From Flavobacterium sp. MK4S-17 (lineage in GTDB: Bacteria; Bacteroidota; Bacteroidia; Flavobacteriales; Flavobacteriaceae), in contig NZ_WWEP01000014.1 in the NCBI RefSeq assembly GCF_009848495.1, positions 44,358-108,357 on the forward strand: DNA of 64,000 nucleotides. Direction: 5' to 3'. The notes beneath the pieces were generated by a model, which saw only the letters and a program-made list of their open reading frames with translations, was not told the DNA's origin and made no database searches. How positions within the stretch are numbered: the first letter of the stretch is position 1; every line of letters begins with the position of its first letter. A program made the translations under genes and the position numbers. Positions 34,113 through 43,661 of this stretch are shown in pieces.

Positions 34113-35305
34113 TATTCATTATCAAGATTTTCATTAAATACTGACGGTAGCAACTGCGGAATAAATTTAATAAGCAAGGGTAATAAAAGGCTTCCCCCCG
34201 GCAGAATAAATATAGTGAGTGAGGGCACAGTTTTACATATTTCCAGTAATTGCTTTTTCACTTTTTTCTTTTCATCCTTATCAAGCGTACGGTGGGTAGA
34301 GTGGGTTAGTAGCACCATAAGTTCACCGTTGTTGGAAAGTTCCTTTATTAATCTTTTACGGTTCCTGTTTATAAGCAGCATAACATATTGCGATGCATGG
34401 TCATAAAAATGCCGTACAGGGTTGGAGTAATTAAAATAAGGTATTTCCTTTTTGTATCTTTTAATAAAAACATCAAAGGAAGCTATACTTTCAGCCACTT
34501 CGTCGTCAGGAATTGCAAGTTGTGCGGCAAGGCGGTACAAAAAGTCAATTTCATCTTTTTCTGCTTTGCTGTCATTCCATATAGCCATACCTGCAATATC
34601 CAGCAGGTATATTTTTTCAAGATAATTTTTAAAATAACTTAGCTCCAGTTTGTTTAACCCTTGCGTATTAACTGCCGAGAATTTTGTATAGCGCACGGAA
34701 GACTCAAAAAGTTTTATCAGCAGCTTATCGTATTCCGATTTCGCCTTTTTGGTTTTAAGTGCAAGCGATACTATGCTGACTGCCGTTTCCTCCAGCTTTT
34801 TTATATACTTTTCAGGTATTTCATTTTCCAGCAGATAGTGGCGGAAAGCCAGTGCATCCATAAACAACAGGGCATTGGTAAGTATATGCGAAAAATTACG
34901 CCCTATAATGTTATCATTTGTCCTTATCCTTTCATCTAAAATATTTTCCAGTTCATGGCTTGGGGGTGATGCCGGCAGTACTTTTTTTAGAAGTGCAAAA
35001 CCTTCAGGAGTCATTTCCCTGTAAAAGCCGATTGCCTTTTTAATAAAATCGTGTACTGACTCTTCTTCCGTAACATGCCTGTAAAGGTCAAATAAAGTTC
35101 CTAAAAGCGCAGCCTTTGTGGTTTCTTCGGCAGTCCAGCCTGTAGTTTCTTTACTGTTTAAATGTTCAATGCTTACAGCATGCCCGTATATAAAACCGGT
35201 ATCCCTTATTTGCCTGTAAAAATTGTGTATGCTTTTTTCCGGCGCCTTTTTAGTAAGCCGGTTAAAAAATTTATCAATCCATCCGCTGGCCGAAGGGTTT
35301 ATCAT
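34112..35305 (-). CDS. LETM1-related protein
   Basis: A 397-residue, mostly helical protein. The last 60 residues (LLEICKTVPSLTIFILPGGS, LLLPLLIKFIPQLLPSVF) match the hydrophobic LETM1-like motif. Bacterial relatives in flavobacteria have been labelled biofilm-associated. The first 330 residues are charged helices without a signal peptide. Membrane attachment through the C-terminus is likely. Its molecular role is not known. It is convergent with the SulP-carbonic anhydrase operon. Confidence 0.75.
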   Translation of the reverse strand: MINPSASGWIDKFFNRLTKKAPEKSIHNFYRQIRDTGFIYGHAVSIEHLNSKETTGWTAEETTKAALLGTLFDLYRHVTEEESVHDFIKKAIGFYREMTPEGFALLKKVLPASPPSHELENILDERIRTNDNIIGRNFSHILTNALLFMDALAFRHYLLENEIPEKYIKKLEETAVSIVSLALKTKKAKSEYDKLLIKLFESSVRYTKFSAVNTQGLNKLELSYFKNYLEKIYLLDIAGMAIWNDSKAEKDEIDFLYRLAAQLAIPDDEVAESIASFDVFIKRYKKEIPYFNYSNPVRHFYDHASQYVMLLINRNRKRLIKELSNNGELMVLLTHSTHRTLDKDEKKKVKKQLLEICKTVPSLTIFILPGGSLLLPLLIKFIPQLLPSVFNENLDNE

Positions 35306-35323
35306 AACAACTGGTTAGCAGTG

Positions 35324-35331
35324 CAAAATTA
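35324..35331 (-). promoter_or_regulatory. Candidate -7 box of the LETM1-related gene
   Basis: The minus strand reads TAATTTTG, matching TAnnTTTG, 18 bp before the ATG. Confidence 0.45.
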
Positions 35332-35421
35332 ATATTTTTATTTGTTTCCGTTTCAACTTCAACAAGAGTTAAAATATAATATGCTTTTGGTTAAATTACT
35401 ATAGAAGAAGAAGCTGCCTGC

Positions 35422-35429
35422 TAAATTTG
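35422..35429 (+). promoter_or_regulatory. Candidate -7 box of the FAD oxidoreductase gene
   Basis: TAAATTTG matches TAnnTTTG, 21 bp before the ATG at 35451. Confidence 0.4.
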
Positions 35430-35450
35430 TAAGAAATAGTATTATAATTT

Positions 35451-36653
35451 ATGACTTTAAAATCGGGTTATCCTTTCTGGCTCATTAAAGACGGGCTTCC
35501 ATATACCTTCCCAAAACTTGACCATGATGTAGAAACAGAAGTGGCAATAATTGGCGCAGGTATTTCCGGTGCATTAGTACGCTATTATTTGGTTGAGGCA
35601 GGCATACCCTGTGTAACTGTTGATGCCAGGACTATAGGTTTGGGCAGTACAAGTGCCAGCACATCCCTGCTGCAATATGAAATTGACATCCCTTTATACA
35701 GGCTAAGGAAAATGATTGGCAGGCAAGAGGCAGACAGGGCTTATAACCTGTGCGGACGTGCCATAGATGTACTTGCAGAAATAGCAGGTAAACTGGGTAT
35801 GAAAGAGTTTGAGCAAAAAGACAGTTTGTTTTATGCCGCCAGAAAAAAGGATGAAGATTGGCTTAAGGAAGAGTACAAAGCCCGAAAAGAGGCAGGATTT
35901 AAGGTAAAATACCTCACTGCAAAGGAAGCTAAGGAACGTTATGGATTTGATTGCTATGGTGCTATACTTTCTACACACGGGGCGCAAACCAATGCCTATA
36001 TGTATGCGCACTATTTGCTTCAGCACAAAAAGAGAGGGACAGAACTGAACATTTTTGACCGTACACCTGTGGAAAATATCAGGCATACTAAAAATGGGGT
36101 AACATTAAAAACTGAAACAGGTTATACTATAAAAGCAAAGAAACTAATATATGCAACGGGTTATGAGGTTGTTGATTTTATTGATAAGGATATAGTGAAA
36201 CTGCTTTCTACTTATGCAGTGGTAAGCGAGCAGTATAATGAAAGGAAATTCTGGAAGGACGATGTACTGATATGGAATACCGCTGAACCTTATCTCTACA
36301 TGCGTACCACGCCGGATAACAGGGTTTTGGTTGGGGGAAGGGATGTAGAGTTCAGCAACCCGGCAAAGCGCGATAAGTTGATGAAGCGTAAAACCAAACT
36401 ACTTACAGCCGATGCCAATAAACTTTTCCCGCATCTTGATTTTAAACCGGAGTTTAGCTGGACAGGTACTTTTGGGGCAACAAAAGACGGATTGCCTTAT
36501 ATTGGGCCGTATGGAAAATTACCAAACAGCTATTTTGCGCTCGGTTTTGGTGGAAACGGTATAACATTCAGCCTTATAGCTGCCGAAATTATAAGGGATA
36601 TGCTTTTAGGGAAAGAAAATGAAGACGCGGGGCTTTTTACTTTCAACAGGTAA
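35451..36653 (+). CDS. FAD-dependent oxidoreductase of the D-amino-acid-oxidase (DAO) family
   Basis: A 400-residue flavoprotein. The FAD-binding motif VAIIGAGISGALVRYYL is at about residues 31-47, with SSTSLLQYEIDI-like sequence (STSASTSLLQYEIDIPLY) near 70. The C-terminal FAD contact is TKDGLPYIGPYG and FGGNGITFSLIAAEII. Relatives oxidise amino acids or related amines; the substrate cannot be read from sequence. It has no signal peptide and stands alone, with a promoter-like box upstream. Confidence 0.85.
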   Translation: MTLKSGYPFWLIKDGLPYTFPKLDHDVETEVAIIGAGISGALVRYYLVEAGIPCVTVDARTIGLGSTSASTSLLQYEIDIPLYRLRKMIGRQEADRAYNLCGRAIDVLAEIAGKLGMKEFEQKDSLFYAARKKDEDWLKEEYKARKEAGFKVKYLTAKEAKERYGFDCYGAILSTHGAQTNAYMYAHYLLQHKKRGTELNIFDRTPVENIRHTKNGVTLKTETGYTIKAKKLIYATGYEVVDFIDKDIVKLLSTYAVVSEQYNERKFWKDDVLIWNTAEPYLYMRTTPDNRVLVGGRDVEFSNPAKRDKLMKRKTKLLTADANKLFPHLDFKPEFSWTGTFGATKDGLPYIGPYGKLPNSYFALGFGGNGITFSLIAAEIIRDMLLGKENEDAGLFTFNR

Positions 36654-36769
36654 AAATATTCTTAATAAAGTTTAATATTTCCATAACATTTATTGTGATT
36701 ATCATAACACCCCCACAAACTCCATTATAGTAATTTCGTTTAATAAACAAAATTTAAACTTAACCTATT

Positions 36770-37363
36770 ATGAGAAAGACATCATTATTCAGTAAAATGC
36801 TTTTAGGGGCGGCAGTAGTTACCATGTCATTTGGTATGACTTCATGCAAGGAAAATAAAGAAGACGACCCTAAGGAAGTGGCAGAAGAGCAAAATGAGGA
36901 AACATTTGACAACAACGACGAGATGGAAGATGATTCCGAATATCTTGTAACAGCTTCTGCTATTGACATGAAAGAAATTGAACTTGGCAAACTGGCACAG
37001 CAAAAAAGTACTAATGCAGATGTAAAAGCATACGGCCAAATGATGGTTGATGCCCATACAAAAGCATCAGAAACTACTAAGTCGCTGGCACAAAAGAAAA
37101 ATGTTTCACTACCGTCATCACTATCTGAAGATGCACAGGAAGCCTATAATGACCTTAACGATGAATCAGCAATGGATTTCAATAAAAAATATGCTGACAT
37201 GATGGTTGACGTACATGAAAAAGCTATCGACAAAATGGAAAAGGCATCTGAAAAAGCTAACGATGAAGAAATAAGGATGTGGGCCGCTAATATGCTGCCT
37301 GATTTAAGGAAGCATCTTGAAGAGGCAAAATCGCTTAAAGAGAAGATGGATAACATGGAATAA
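36770..37363 (+). CDS. DUF4142 lipoprotein
   Basis: A 197-residue lipoprotein (MTSCKEN lipobox near residue 25) with a very acidic linker (residues 30-60) and a DUF4142 four-helix domain from about 65 (SAIDMKEIELGKLAQQKSTN, VKAYGQMMVDAHTKASETTK, ADMMVDVHEKAIDKMEKA). The paired His/Asp-containing helices resemble ferritin-like bundles. DUF4142 proteins are stress-associated periplasmic proteins of unknown function. A -7-like TAATTTCG lies at 36731-36738. A 51-aa membrane peptide follows 26 bp downstream. Confidence 0.85.
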   Translation: MRKTSLFSKMLLGAAVVTMSFGMTSCKENKEDDPKEVAEEQNEETFDNNDEMEDDSEYLVTASAIDMKEIELGKLAQQKSTNADVKAYGQMMVDAHTKASETTKSLAQKKNVSLPSSLSEDAQEAYNDLNDESAMDFNKKYADMMVDVHEKAIDKMEKASEKANDEEIRMWAANMLPDLRKHLEEAKSLKEKMDNME

Positions 37364-37389
37364 CCTTTGGTTATAAAACTATAATTGCT

Positions 37390-37545
37390 ATGAGAAATTT
37401 ATTATATATTGTTGCTGTAATACTTATTATTATTTGGGCCTTGGGTAGTTTTGCCTACCATGTGGGCAGTGCACTTATCCATCTTTTACTGGTTGTTGCT
37501 GTAATTGCAATAGTGGTAAATATATTTAAAAACAGAAAGCCTTAA
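37390..37545 (+). CDS. 51-aa membrane peptide (Lmo0937-like)
   Basis: A 51-residue protein: MRNLLYIVAVILIIIWALGS, then FAYHVGSALIHLLLVVAVIA, ending in NIFKNRKP. It has two membrane helices with a conserved His-containing turn. This matches the Lmo0937/DUF5670 family of tiny membrane proteins, often stress-induced. It follows the DUF4142 gene by 26 bp and precedes a strong terminator, so the two are probably one transcript. Confidence 0.82.
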   Translation: MRNLLYIVAVILIIIWALGSFAYHVGSALIHLLLVVAVIAIVVNIFKNRKP

Positions 37546-37570
37546 GATTAAGTTATTACCGCAATAAAGA

Positions 37571-37601
37571 AAACCCACTGTAAACTTAATACAGTGGGTT
37601 T
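37571..37601. terminator. Bidirectional terminator between the 51-aa gene and the beta-oxidation operon
   Basis: AAACCCACTGTA and TACAGTGGGTTT form a perfect 12-bp stem with a 7-base loop, followed by Ts. It lies between convergent transcripts. Confidence 0.92.
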
Positions 37602-37627
37602 TTTATTTAAGTGTTTTTATCAGCCTG

Positions 37628-39418
37628 TTAAAAAGGGTATGCATTTTCTGCTATAACCTTGGAAGCAATAGTTTCCCTTAAAGCTACTACATTTGGCATA
37701 TTGGTATATTTTGTAAACCTTTTTAGCCCCATAAGCATCATGCGCTGCTCATCGCCTTCAGCAAACGAAGCAATACCTTCTTTTCCTTTGGTATTTACCA
37801 GGTCAACGGCATGGTATAAATAAAGCTGCGCCATGGCAATTTGTTCTTTTACATTTTCAGCACCTTTATTTTTGGCAAGCTTCTCAGTCCTTAATATTGC
37901 CGACTCTGCCATATATATTTCTATTAATATATCGGCCGCAGCCATAAGCAATTGCTGGTGCTGGTCAAGGTCAGGGCCATATTTTTGCACCGCGCTTCCC
38001 GCTACCATGAGGAATGCCTTTTTAAGTTTTGCGATAATTTCCTTTTCCTCTGCAAAAAGTTCGCTATAGTCAGGCGTGTCAAACGATGGAATACCCATAA
38101 GCTCCTCTGCAACCTTCATGGCAGGGCCAAGTAAATCCACATGCCCTTTCATGGCTTTTTTAATAAGCATGCCGACTGAAAGCATACGGTTAATTTCATT
38201 CGTGCCTTCATAAATACGGGCAATCCTTGCATCTCTCCAGGCGCTTTCCATCGGGGTGTCCTCACTAAAGCCCATACCGCCAAATATCTGGATACCTTCG
38301 TCAGAACAGTTTTGTATATCTTCCGATACAGCTACTTTAAGTATAGAACATTCAATGGCAAACTCCTCAACACCTTTAAGTTCGGCATCCTGGTGGCTTT
38401 CTCCTGCAGCTACACGCGCTTCAATCCTGTCCTGTATGCTTTTGGCCGCCCTGTAACTGGCACTTTCGCCGGCATAGCAGCTTGCTGCCATTTCCGCCAG
38501 TTTAGAGCGTATGGCTCCAAAGTTGGCAATAGGTGTTTGGAACTGTACCCTTTCATTAGCATATTTCACTGAACCTGAAATTGTCCTTCTTTGTGCATCA
38601 AGGCAGGCCGCAGCCAGCTTAATACGCCCAACATTAAGCGCATTCATGGCAATTTTAAAACCATTACCACGCTCGCTCAGCATATTTTCCACAGGTACTT
38701 TGGTTTCATTAAAAAATACCTGCCTTGTAGATGAGGCACGTATGCCCAGTTTGTGCTCTTCTTCGCCAAGGCTGATACCATTGGAAGGATCATTCTCTAC
38801 TATAAAGCCTGTAATATTTTTATCATCCTCTATACGGGCAAATACTATAAAGAGGTTACAGAAACCCGCATTGGAAATCCACATTTTTTGTCCTGTAATT
38901 TTATAATGCGTGCCATCTTCAGAAAGTACCGCTTTGGTCTTACCTGAATTGGCATCACTTCCTGCTCCCGGCTCTGTAAGGCAATAAGCACCAAACCATT
39001 CGCCAGTAGCAAGTTTGGGTACATATTTCTTTTTTTGTTCTTCGGTTCCATATAGCGTAATTGGCATAGTACCTATACCTGTATGCGCACCAAAGGCAGT
39101 GGAAAAAGAACCTGTAGCCCCCGAAATATAATCGCATACCAGCATAGTACTTACAAAGCCCATTCCAAGTCCGCCATACTCTTCGGGCACGGCTACGCCT
39201 AAAAAGCCCATTTCGCCGGCTTTGCGCATGCACTCTTCAGTAAATGCATAATCTTTCTTTTCAAAACGCTCTTTATTAGGCCAAAGCTCACGATCCACAA
39301 ACTCTTTTACAGAGTTGCGCATCATTATTTGCTCTTCCGAAAAATCTTCGGGAGTAAAAACATCCTTGCATTTTGTTTCTTTTACAAGGAATTGGCCACC
39401 TCTTGTTATATCGCTCAT
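37628..39418 (-). CDS. Acyl-CoA dehydrogenase, long (VLCAD-like) form
   Basis: An FAD enzyme for the first oxidation of fatty acyl-CoA. It has 596 residues, longer than the 380-residue classical form because of a C-terminal helical extension (about residues 430-596). Motifs are FGAYCLTEPGAGSDANSGKT, MWISNAGFCNLFIVFARI, QIFGGMGFSEDTPMESAWRD and the catalytic-region IARIYEGTNEINRML. It is the last gene of the marR-fadB-fadA unit, separated from fadA by a 91-bp gap that contains a C-rich repeat. Confidence 0.93.
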   Translation of the reverse strand: MSDITRGGQFLVKETKCKDVFTPEDFSEEQIMMRNSVKEFVDRELWPNKERFEKKDYAFTEECMRKAGEMGFLGVAVPEEYGGLGMGFVSTMLVCDYISGATGSFSTAFGAHTGIGTMPITLYGTEEQKKKYVPKLATGEWFGAYCLTEPGAGSDANSGKTKAVLSEDGTHYKITGQKMWISNAGFCNLFIVFARIEDDKNITGFIVENDPSNGISLGEEEHKLGIRASSTRQVFFNETKVPVENMLSERGNGFKIAMNALNVGRIKLAAACLDAQRRTISGSVKYANERVQFQTPIANFGAIRSKLAEMAASCYAGESASYRAAKSIQDRIEARVAAGESHQDAELKGVEEFAIECSILKVAVSEDIQNCSDEGIQIFGGMGFSEDTPMESAWRDARIARIYEGTNEINRMLSVGMLIKKAMKGHVDLLGPAMKVAEELMGIPSFDTPDYSELFAEEKEIIAKLKKAFLMVAGSAVQKYGPDLDQHQQLLMAAADILIEIYMAESAILRTEKLAKNKGAENVKEQIAMAQLYLYHAVDLVNTKGKEGIASFAEGDEQRMMLMGLKRFTKYTNMPNVVALRETIASKVIAENAYPF

Positions 39419-39421
39419 ATC

Positions 39422-39461
39422 AGCCCCCTAACCCCCAACGGGGGATTATACCTATTAGGGG
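39422..39461. repeat. CCCCCTAACCCCC-type intergenic hairpin repeat
   Basis: CCCCC-AAC-GGGGG (39432-39444) sits inside an outer CCCCTAA/TTAGGGG pair (39425-39431 and 39455-39461), between two genes of one operon. Similar C-rich palindromes are scattered through many Bacteroidota genomes; whether this one belongs to such a family needs a genome-wide count. Confidence 0.55.
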
Positions 39462-39509
39462 TCAATAGGATTTTAGTTATACATTAAATTTAACTTCTCT
39501 TTGCTTAAT

Positions 39510-40691
39510 CTAGAAAATCTCATAAATTCCTGCTGCTCCCTGGCCGGTACCTACACACATGGTTACCATGCCATACTTATTGCCACGGCGTTTAGCCTCG
39601 TCAAATAACTGAACCGATAACTTTGCCCCTGTGCATCCTAAAGGATGCCCTAAAGCAATTGCACCGCCATTAACATTCAGTATATCGGTATTAATACCCA
39701 ATTCGCGTACTACAGCCAAAGATTGTGAGGCAAACGCTTCATTGAGTTCTATAAGCTGGATATCGTCCAGCTTCATGTTTGCCATATTCAGGGCTTTAGG
39801 AATAGCCTTAACAGGGCCTATCCCCATTATCCTCGGTTCTACACCGGCAGCGGCATAGCTAACCAGCCTTGCAACAGGCTCAAGGTTAAGTTCTTTTACC
39901 ATTTCCTCGCTCATTACCAAAACAAAAGCCGCACCATCACTCATTTGCGATGATGTCCCTGCGGTCACGCTGCCATCAGCAGCAAAAACGGGTTTAAGCC
40001 TGCCTAATGCCTCAAGCGATGTATCTGCCCTGGGGCCTTCATCTTTGGTTACCGTATAGCTTCTTGTTGCTTTTTTGCCGTTACCATCTACATAAGTTTC
40101 CTCAACAGTTATTGGTACTATCTGGTTTTCAAATTTACCTTCTGCCTGTGCCTTTAACGCTTTTTGGTGCGACTCGTAACCAAACCTGTCCTGGTCTTCA
40201 CGGCTCACATTATATTTTTTTGCTACTGCCTCGGCAGTAAGCCCCATGCCCCAGTAATAATCTTCATGCCCGTTTTTTGCAGCCTGGTAATCAGGTACCG
40301 GTTTATAACCGCCCATAGGGATATAACTCATGCTTTCCGCACCACCTGCAATAATACAGTCAGCCATACCATTTTGGATTTTAGCTGTAGCTATAGCAAT
40401 AGTTTCCAAACCGGAAGCACAATAACGGTTTACCGTTACACCGGGTACATCTTCAATCTTTAGCCCCATAAGCGATATTAGCCTTGCAAAGTTTAAGCCC
40501 TGCTCAGCCTCCGGCATTGCATTACCCACAATAACATCATCAATCCTGGTTTTGTCCAGTTGGGGTATATCTTTTAATAAATACTGTATAGTTTCTGCGG
40601 CAAGCTCGTCAGGCCTTTTAAACCTGAACACACCTTTAGGTGCTTTGCCCACGGCTGTCCTGTATGCTTTTACTATATATGCTGTTTTCAT
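39510..40691 (-). CDS. fadA: Acetyl-CoA C-acyltransferase (3-ketoacyl-CoA thiolase)
   Basis: A thiolase of 393 residues that cleaves 3-ketoacyl-CoA with CoA in the last beta-oxidation step. The acylated cysteine is in VNRYCASGLETIAIA near residue 90. The C-terminal His and Cys are in GGAIALGHPLGCTGA and MVTMCVGTGQGAAG. It lies 21 bp downstream of the fadB-like start-proximal partner, in the order fadB then fadA on the minus strand, as expected for a two-subunit trifunctional system. Confidence 0.95.
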   Translation of the reverse strand: MKTAYIVKAYRTAVGKAPKGVFRFKRPDELAAETIQYLLKDIPQLDKTRIDDVIVGNAMPEAEQGLNFARLISLMGLKIEDVPGVTVNRYCASGLETIAIATAKIQNGMADCIIAGGAESMSYIPMGGYKPVPDYQAAKNGHEDYYWGMGLTAEAVAKKYNVSREDQDRFGYESHQKALKAQAEGKFENQIVPITVEETYVDGNGKKATRSYTVTKDEGPRADTSLEALGRLKPVFAADGSVTAGTSSQMSDGAAFVLVMSEEMVKELNLEPVARLVSYAAAGVEPRIMGIGPVKAIPKALNMANMKLDDIQLIELNEAFASQSLAVVRELGINTDILNVNGGAIALGHPLGCTGAKLSVQLFDEAKRRGNKYGMVTMCVGTGQGAAGIYEIF

Positions 40692-40712
40692 TTTTTTTGT
40701 AAATTTTAGGTA

Positions 40713-43103
40713 TTAGTTCCTAAGCGGTTTACCCTTAGTTAGCATGTGTTGTATTCTCTCTAAAGTTTTACGCTCCCCACATAAGGAAAGGAAAGCCTCA
40801 CGCTCAAGGTCAAGCAGGTATTGTTCGGTAACAAGGGTAGGCTCACTCAAATCGCCCCCTGCCATAACATAAGCAAGCTTATTGGCAATTTTTTTATCGT
40901 GCTCACTTATGTAGTTTCCTGCCTGCATGCTGTCGGTTCCCACAAGGAACATACCCAGTGCCTGCTTACCAAGCACTTTAATATCTTTGCGTTTAACAGG
41001 TTGCGTATAGCCGGCTTCTGCCATAAGTTTAGCATATTTTTTCGCTTCTGCTATCTGCCTGTCCTTATTAACCACTACTATATCTTTTCCTTTTTGAAGT
41101 ATGCCTAAATCATAGGCTTCATAAGCAGATGTTGAAACTTTTGCAGTACCGATGGTAAGGAAATACTCGCGTAATACATTTAATTCCACATCATCCTTAT
41201 GCCATGTGTCCGCAGCACGTAAAGCCATTTCCTTGCTTCCGCCACCGCCCGGTATAACGCCTACACCAAACTCTACAAGGCCAATATAGGTTTCAGCAGC
41301 GGCTACTACCTTATCGGCATGCATACTCATTTCGCAGCCACCGCCCAGTGTCATTCCATGTGGTGCGACCACAACAGGTATAGAAGAATAGCGGACACGC
41401 ATCATGGTATCCTGGAACATTTTAATAGCCATATTAAGCTCATCATATTCCTGTTCTACCGCCATCATGAATATCATACCGATATTTGCACCCACTGAAA
41501 AGTTTGCAGCCTGGTTTCCAATTACCAAACCATCATATTCTTTTTCTGCCAGGTCTATAGCCTTGTTTATGCCCTGAAGCACGCCACCACCTATAGTGTT
41601 CATTTTGGAACGAAACTCAACATTAAGTATGCCGTCGCCTAAATCTTCAATAACGGCATCACTGTTGCTCCATACTTTTCTGCTTTCGCGTATATTGTTA
41701 AGTATGATAAAGGCATCCTGGCCCGGTATTTTTTTCTGTAACTTTGAGGCTATATCATAATAGTAGGTATTACCTTCCTTAATTGTATAGAAAGTGCTGT
41801 TACCCGAAGCAAGCATATCTTTAACCCACTGTGCAGGTTCAAAGCCTTCTGCTTTCATTATTTCGATACCCTTTTCAACGCCAACGGCATCCCATATTTC
41901 AAATGGCCCATTTTCCCAGCCGAAACCGGCTTTCATGGCATCGTCTATTTTGTATAAATCATCTGTAATTTCAGGGATACGGTTTGAAACATAAGCAAAC
42001 ATGCCTGCAAAATTTTTACGGTAAAATTCGCCGGCTTTATCAGTGCCCTTTACCAAAACCTTAAAGCGGTCTATTGGCTTATCAATAGTTTTGGTTAGTT
42101 CCAGTGTAGCAAAAGATGCTTTTTTCTGAGGCCTGTATTCTAAAGTATCAAGGTCAAGTGCTAAAATATCCTTATCTACTTTTTTATAAAAGCCTTGCCC
42201 GGTTTTACTGCCAAGCCATTTATTTTCCATCATCTTGTTGATGAAATCGGGAACTTTAAACAGTTCATGCACTTCATCATCAGGGCAATTATCATAAATG
42301 CCATTGGCAACATGTACAAGGGTGTCTAGCCCTACAACATCAACTGTACGGAAAGTAGCCGATTTCGGCCTGCCGATTACAGGGCCTGTAAGTTTATCTA
42401 CTTCCTCAATAGTCAGCCCCATTTCCTTTACCTGGTGGAAAAGGCTCATAATACCGTAAATACCTATTCGGTTTCCTATAAAGGCCGGGGTATCTTTGGC
42501 TATTACCGAAGTCTTTCCTAAAAACTTCTCGCCGTAACCATTGAGGAAATCCAGTACTTCCTGCGAAGTTTTTGGCCCGGGTATAATTTCAAAAAGTTTT
42601 AAGTAGCGTGGGGGGTTAAAGAAGTGTGTACCGCAAAAATGTTTCTGGAAATCCTCGCTCCGGCCTTCACTCATAAAATGTATCGGTATGCCCGAAGTAT
42701 TGGATGTAATCAAGGTTCCCGGCCTGCGGTATTTTTCAATTTGCTCAAATACTTTTTGTTTTATATCCAGCCTTTCCACAACCACCTCAATTACCCAGTC
42801 GGCATCAGCAATTTTAGGCAAATCATCTTCAGTGTTGCCTGTTACTATCCTCGATGCAAATTTTTGGTGGTAAATAGGGGAGGGCTTGGATTTTAAAGCA
42901 TTGTCAAGATGATCATTAACTATGCGGTTGCGCACAGCCTTATCCTGTAATGTAAGCCCTTTTTTCTTTTCGGCGTCCGTAAGTTCTTTTGGTACTATGT
43001 CCAGCAGCAGGACTTCAACACCTATATTGGCAAAATGGCAGGCAATTGCCGAACCCATTATGCCGGAGCCGACAACGGCTGCCTTTTTAATAGTGCGTTT
43101 CAT
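40713..43103 (-). CDS. 3-hydroxyacyl-CoA dehydrogenase / enoyl-CoA hydratase fusion (FadN-like domain order)
   Basis: A 796-residue bifunctional beta-oxidation enzyme. The NAD-binding dehydrogenase comes first (KKAAVVGSGIMGSAIACHFA, residues 6-25; CGTHFFNPPRYLKLFEII), and the crotonase-fold hydratase is C-terminal (MTLGGGCEMSMHADKVV, VEFGVGVIPGGGGSKEMALR). This order is opposite to E. coli FadB and matches the FadN type of Bacillus. The start is the ATG at 43101-43103 (MKRTIKKAAV); a 12-codon upstream extension is unlikely. It is followed by fadA. Confidence 0.93.
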   Translation of the reverse strand: MKRTIKKAAVVGSGIMGSAIACHFANIGVEVLLLDIVPKELTDAEKKKGLTLQDKAVRNRIVNDHLDNALKSKPSPIYHQKFASRIVTGNTEDDLPKIADADWVIEVVVERLDIKQKVFEQIEKYRRPGTLITSNTSGIPIHFMSEGRSEDFQKHFCGTHFFNPPRYLKLFEIIPGPKTSQEVLDFLNGYGEKFLGKTSVIAKDTPAFIGNRIGIYGIMSLFHQVKEMGLTIEEVDKLTGPVIGRPKSATFRTVDVVGLDTLVHVANGIYDNCPDDEVHELFKVPDFINKMMENKWLGSKTGQGFYKKVDKDILALDLDTLEYRPQKKASFATLELTKTIDKPIDRFKVLVKGTDKAGEFYRKNFAGMFAYVSNRIPEITDDLYKIDDAMKAGFGWENGPFEIWDAVGVEKGIEIMKAEGFEPAQWVKDMLASGNSTFYTIKEGNTYYYDIASKLQKKIPGQDAFIILNNIRESRKVWSNSDAVIEDLGDGILNVEFRSKMNTIGGGVLQGINKAIDLAEKEYDGLVIGNQAANFSVGANIGMIFMMAVEQEYDELNMAIKMFQDTMMRVRYSSIPVVVAPHGMTLGGGCEMSMHADKVVAAAETYIGLVEFGVGVIPGGGGSKEMALRAADTWHKDDVELNVLREYFLTIGTAKVSTSAYEAYDLGILQKGKDIVVVNKDRQIAEAKKYAKLMAEAGYTQPVKRKDIKVLGKQALGMFLVGTDSMQAGNYISEHDKKIANKLAYVMAGGDLSEPTLVTEQYLLDLEREAFLSLCGERKTLERIQHMLTKGKPLRN

Positions 43104-43158
43104 TATTTTAAGTTTTTTGCTTGTTGTTAACAATGGCATTAAGCCATCTATGTTGTTG

Positions 43159-43629
43159 CTATTTTATTTTTGTTGTTTCAGTTTCCTGTTTCCCTTCGCT
43201 GTAAACCTGTTTTTCGGCAATAAGGTTGTTTATAACTTCTGCCACTTCAATAAAATGATCCAGTTTTTCCTGCGAAACATGCTGCTTTACCACTTCGTTA
43301 AACTTAAGTACGGTTTCTTTGGATAAATCCCTCTTTTCACGCCCCAGCTTAGTAAGGTGTATTATAACACCCCTGCCGTCAATAGGATTTTTTTTACGTA
43401 CTATAAGCCCTTTCTCCTCCATTGATTTCAATGTGCGTGTAAGGCTGGTGGGCTCCATTCCCATTTGCGGCCCCAGCGCAGTTGACGAAATACCTTTTTC
43501 CTTATCTATGGATAGCAGCGCAAAACCTATTGACATTGTTGCCCCGTATTTTGAGGCTTCCTCATTATACATGCGGGCAACTGCCTGCCATGTGGCTCTT
43601 AATATATAGTCTATTGTTTTTTCTTTCAT
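43159..43629 (-). CDS. MarR-family regulator of the beta-oxidation operon
   Basis: A 156-residue winged-HTH regulator. The HTH and wing read ISSTALGPQMGMEPTSLTRT, LKSMEEKGLIVRKKNPIDGR and GVIIHLTKLGREK. It is the first gene of the fadB-fadA-acyl-CoA dehydrogenase run, 55 bp upstream of fadB, so it probably represses the operon and responds to fatty acyl-CoA. A palindrome overlaps its promoter region (see 43662). Ligand and target are inferred from context. Confidence 0.88.
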   Translation of the reverse strand: MKEKTIDYILRATWQAVARMYNEEASKYGATMSIGFALLSIDKEKGISSTALGPQMGMEPTSLTRTLKSMEEKGLIVRKKNPIDGRGVIIHLTKLGREKRDLSKETVLKFNEVVKQHVSQEKLDHFIEVAEVINNLIAEKQVYSEGKQETETTKIK

Positions 43630-43642
43630 CGCCTGGTTATTT

Positions 43643-43650
43643 CAAATATA
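43643..43650 (-). promoter_or_regulatory. Candidate -7 box of marR-fad operon
   Basis: The minus strand reads TATATTTG, a full TAnnTTTG match, 13 bp before the MarR ATG. Confidence 0.5.
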
Positions 43651-43661
43651 CAAAAAAATAG

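Noticed and set aside
43104..43139. 12-codon extension of the fadB-like gene
   Set aside because: The dehydrogenase domain begins directly after the ATG at 43103, and the extension is not similar to family members.
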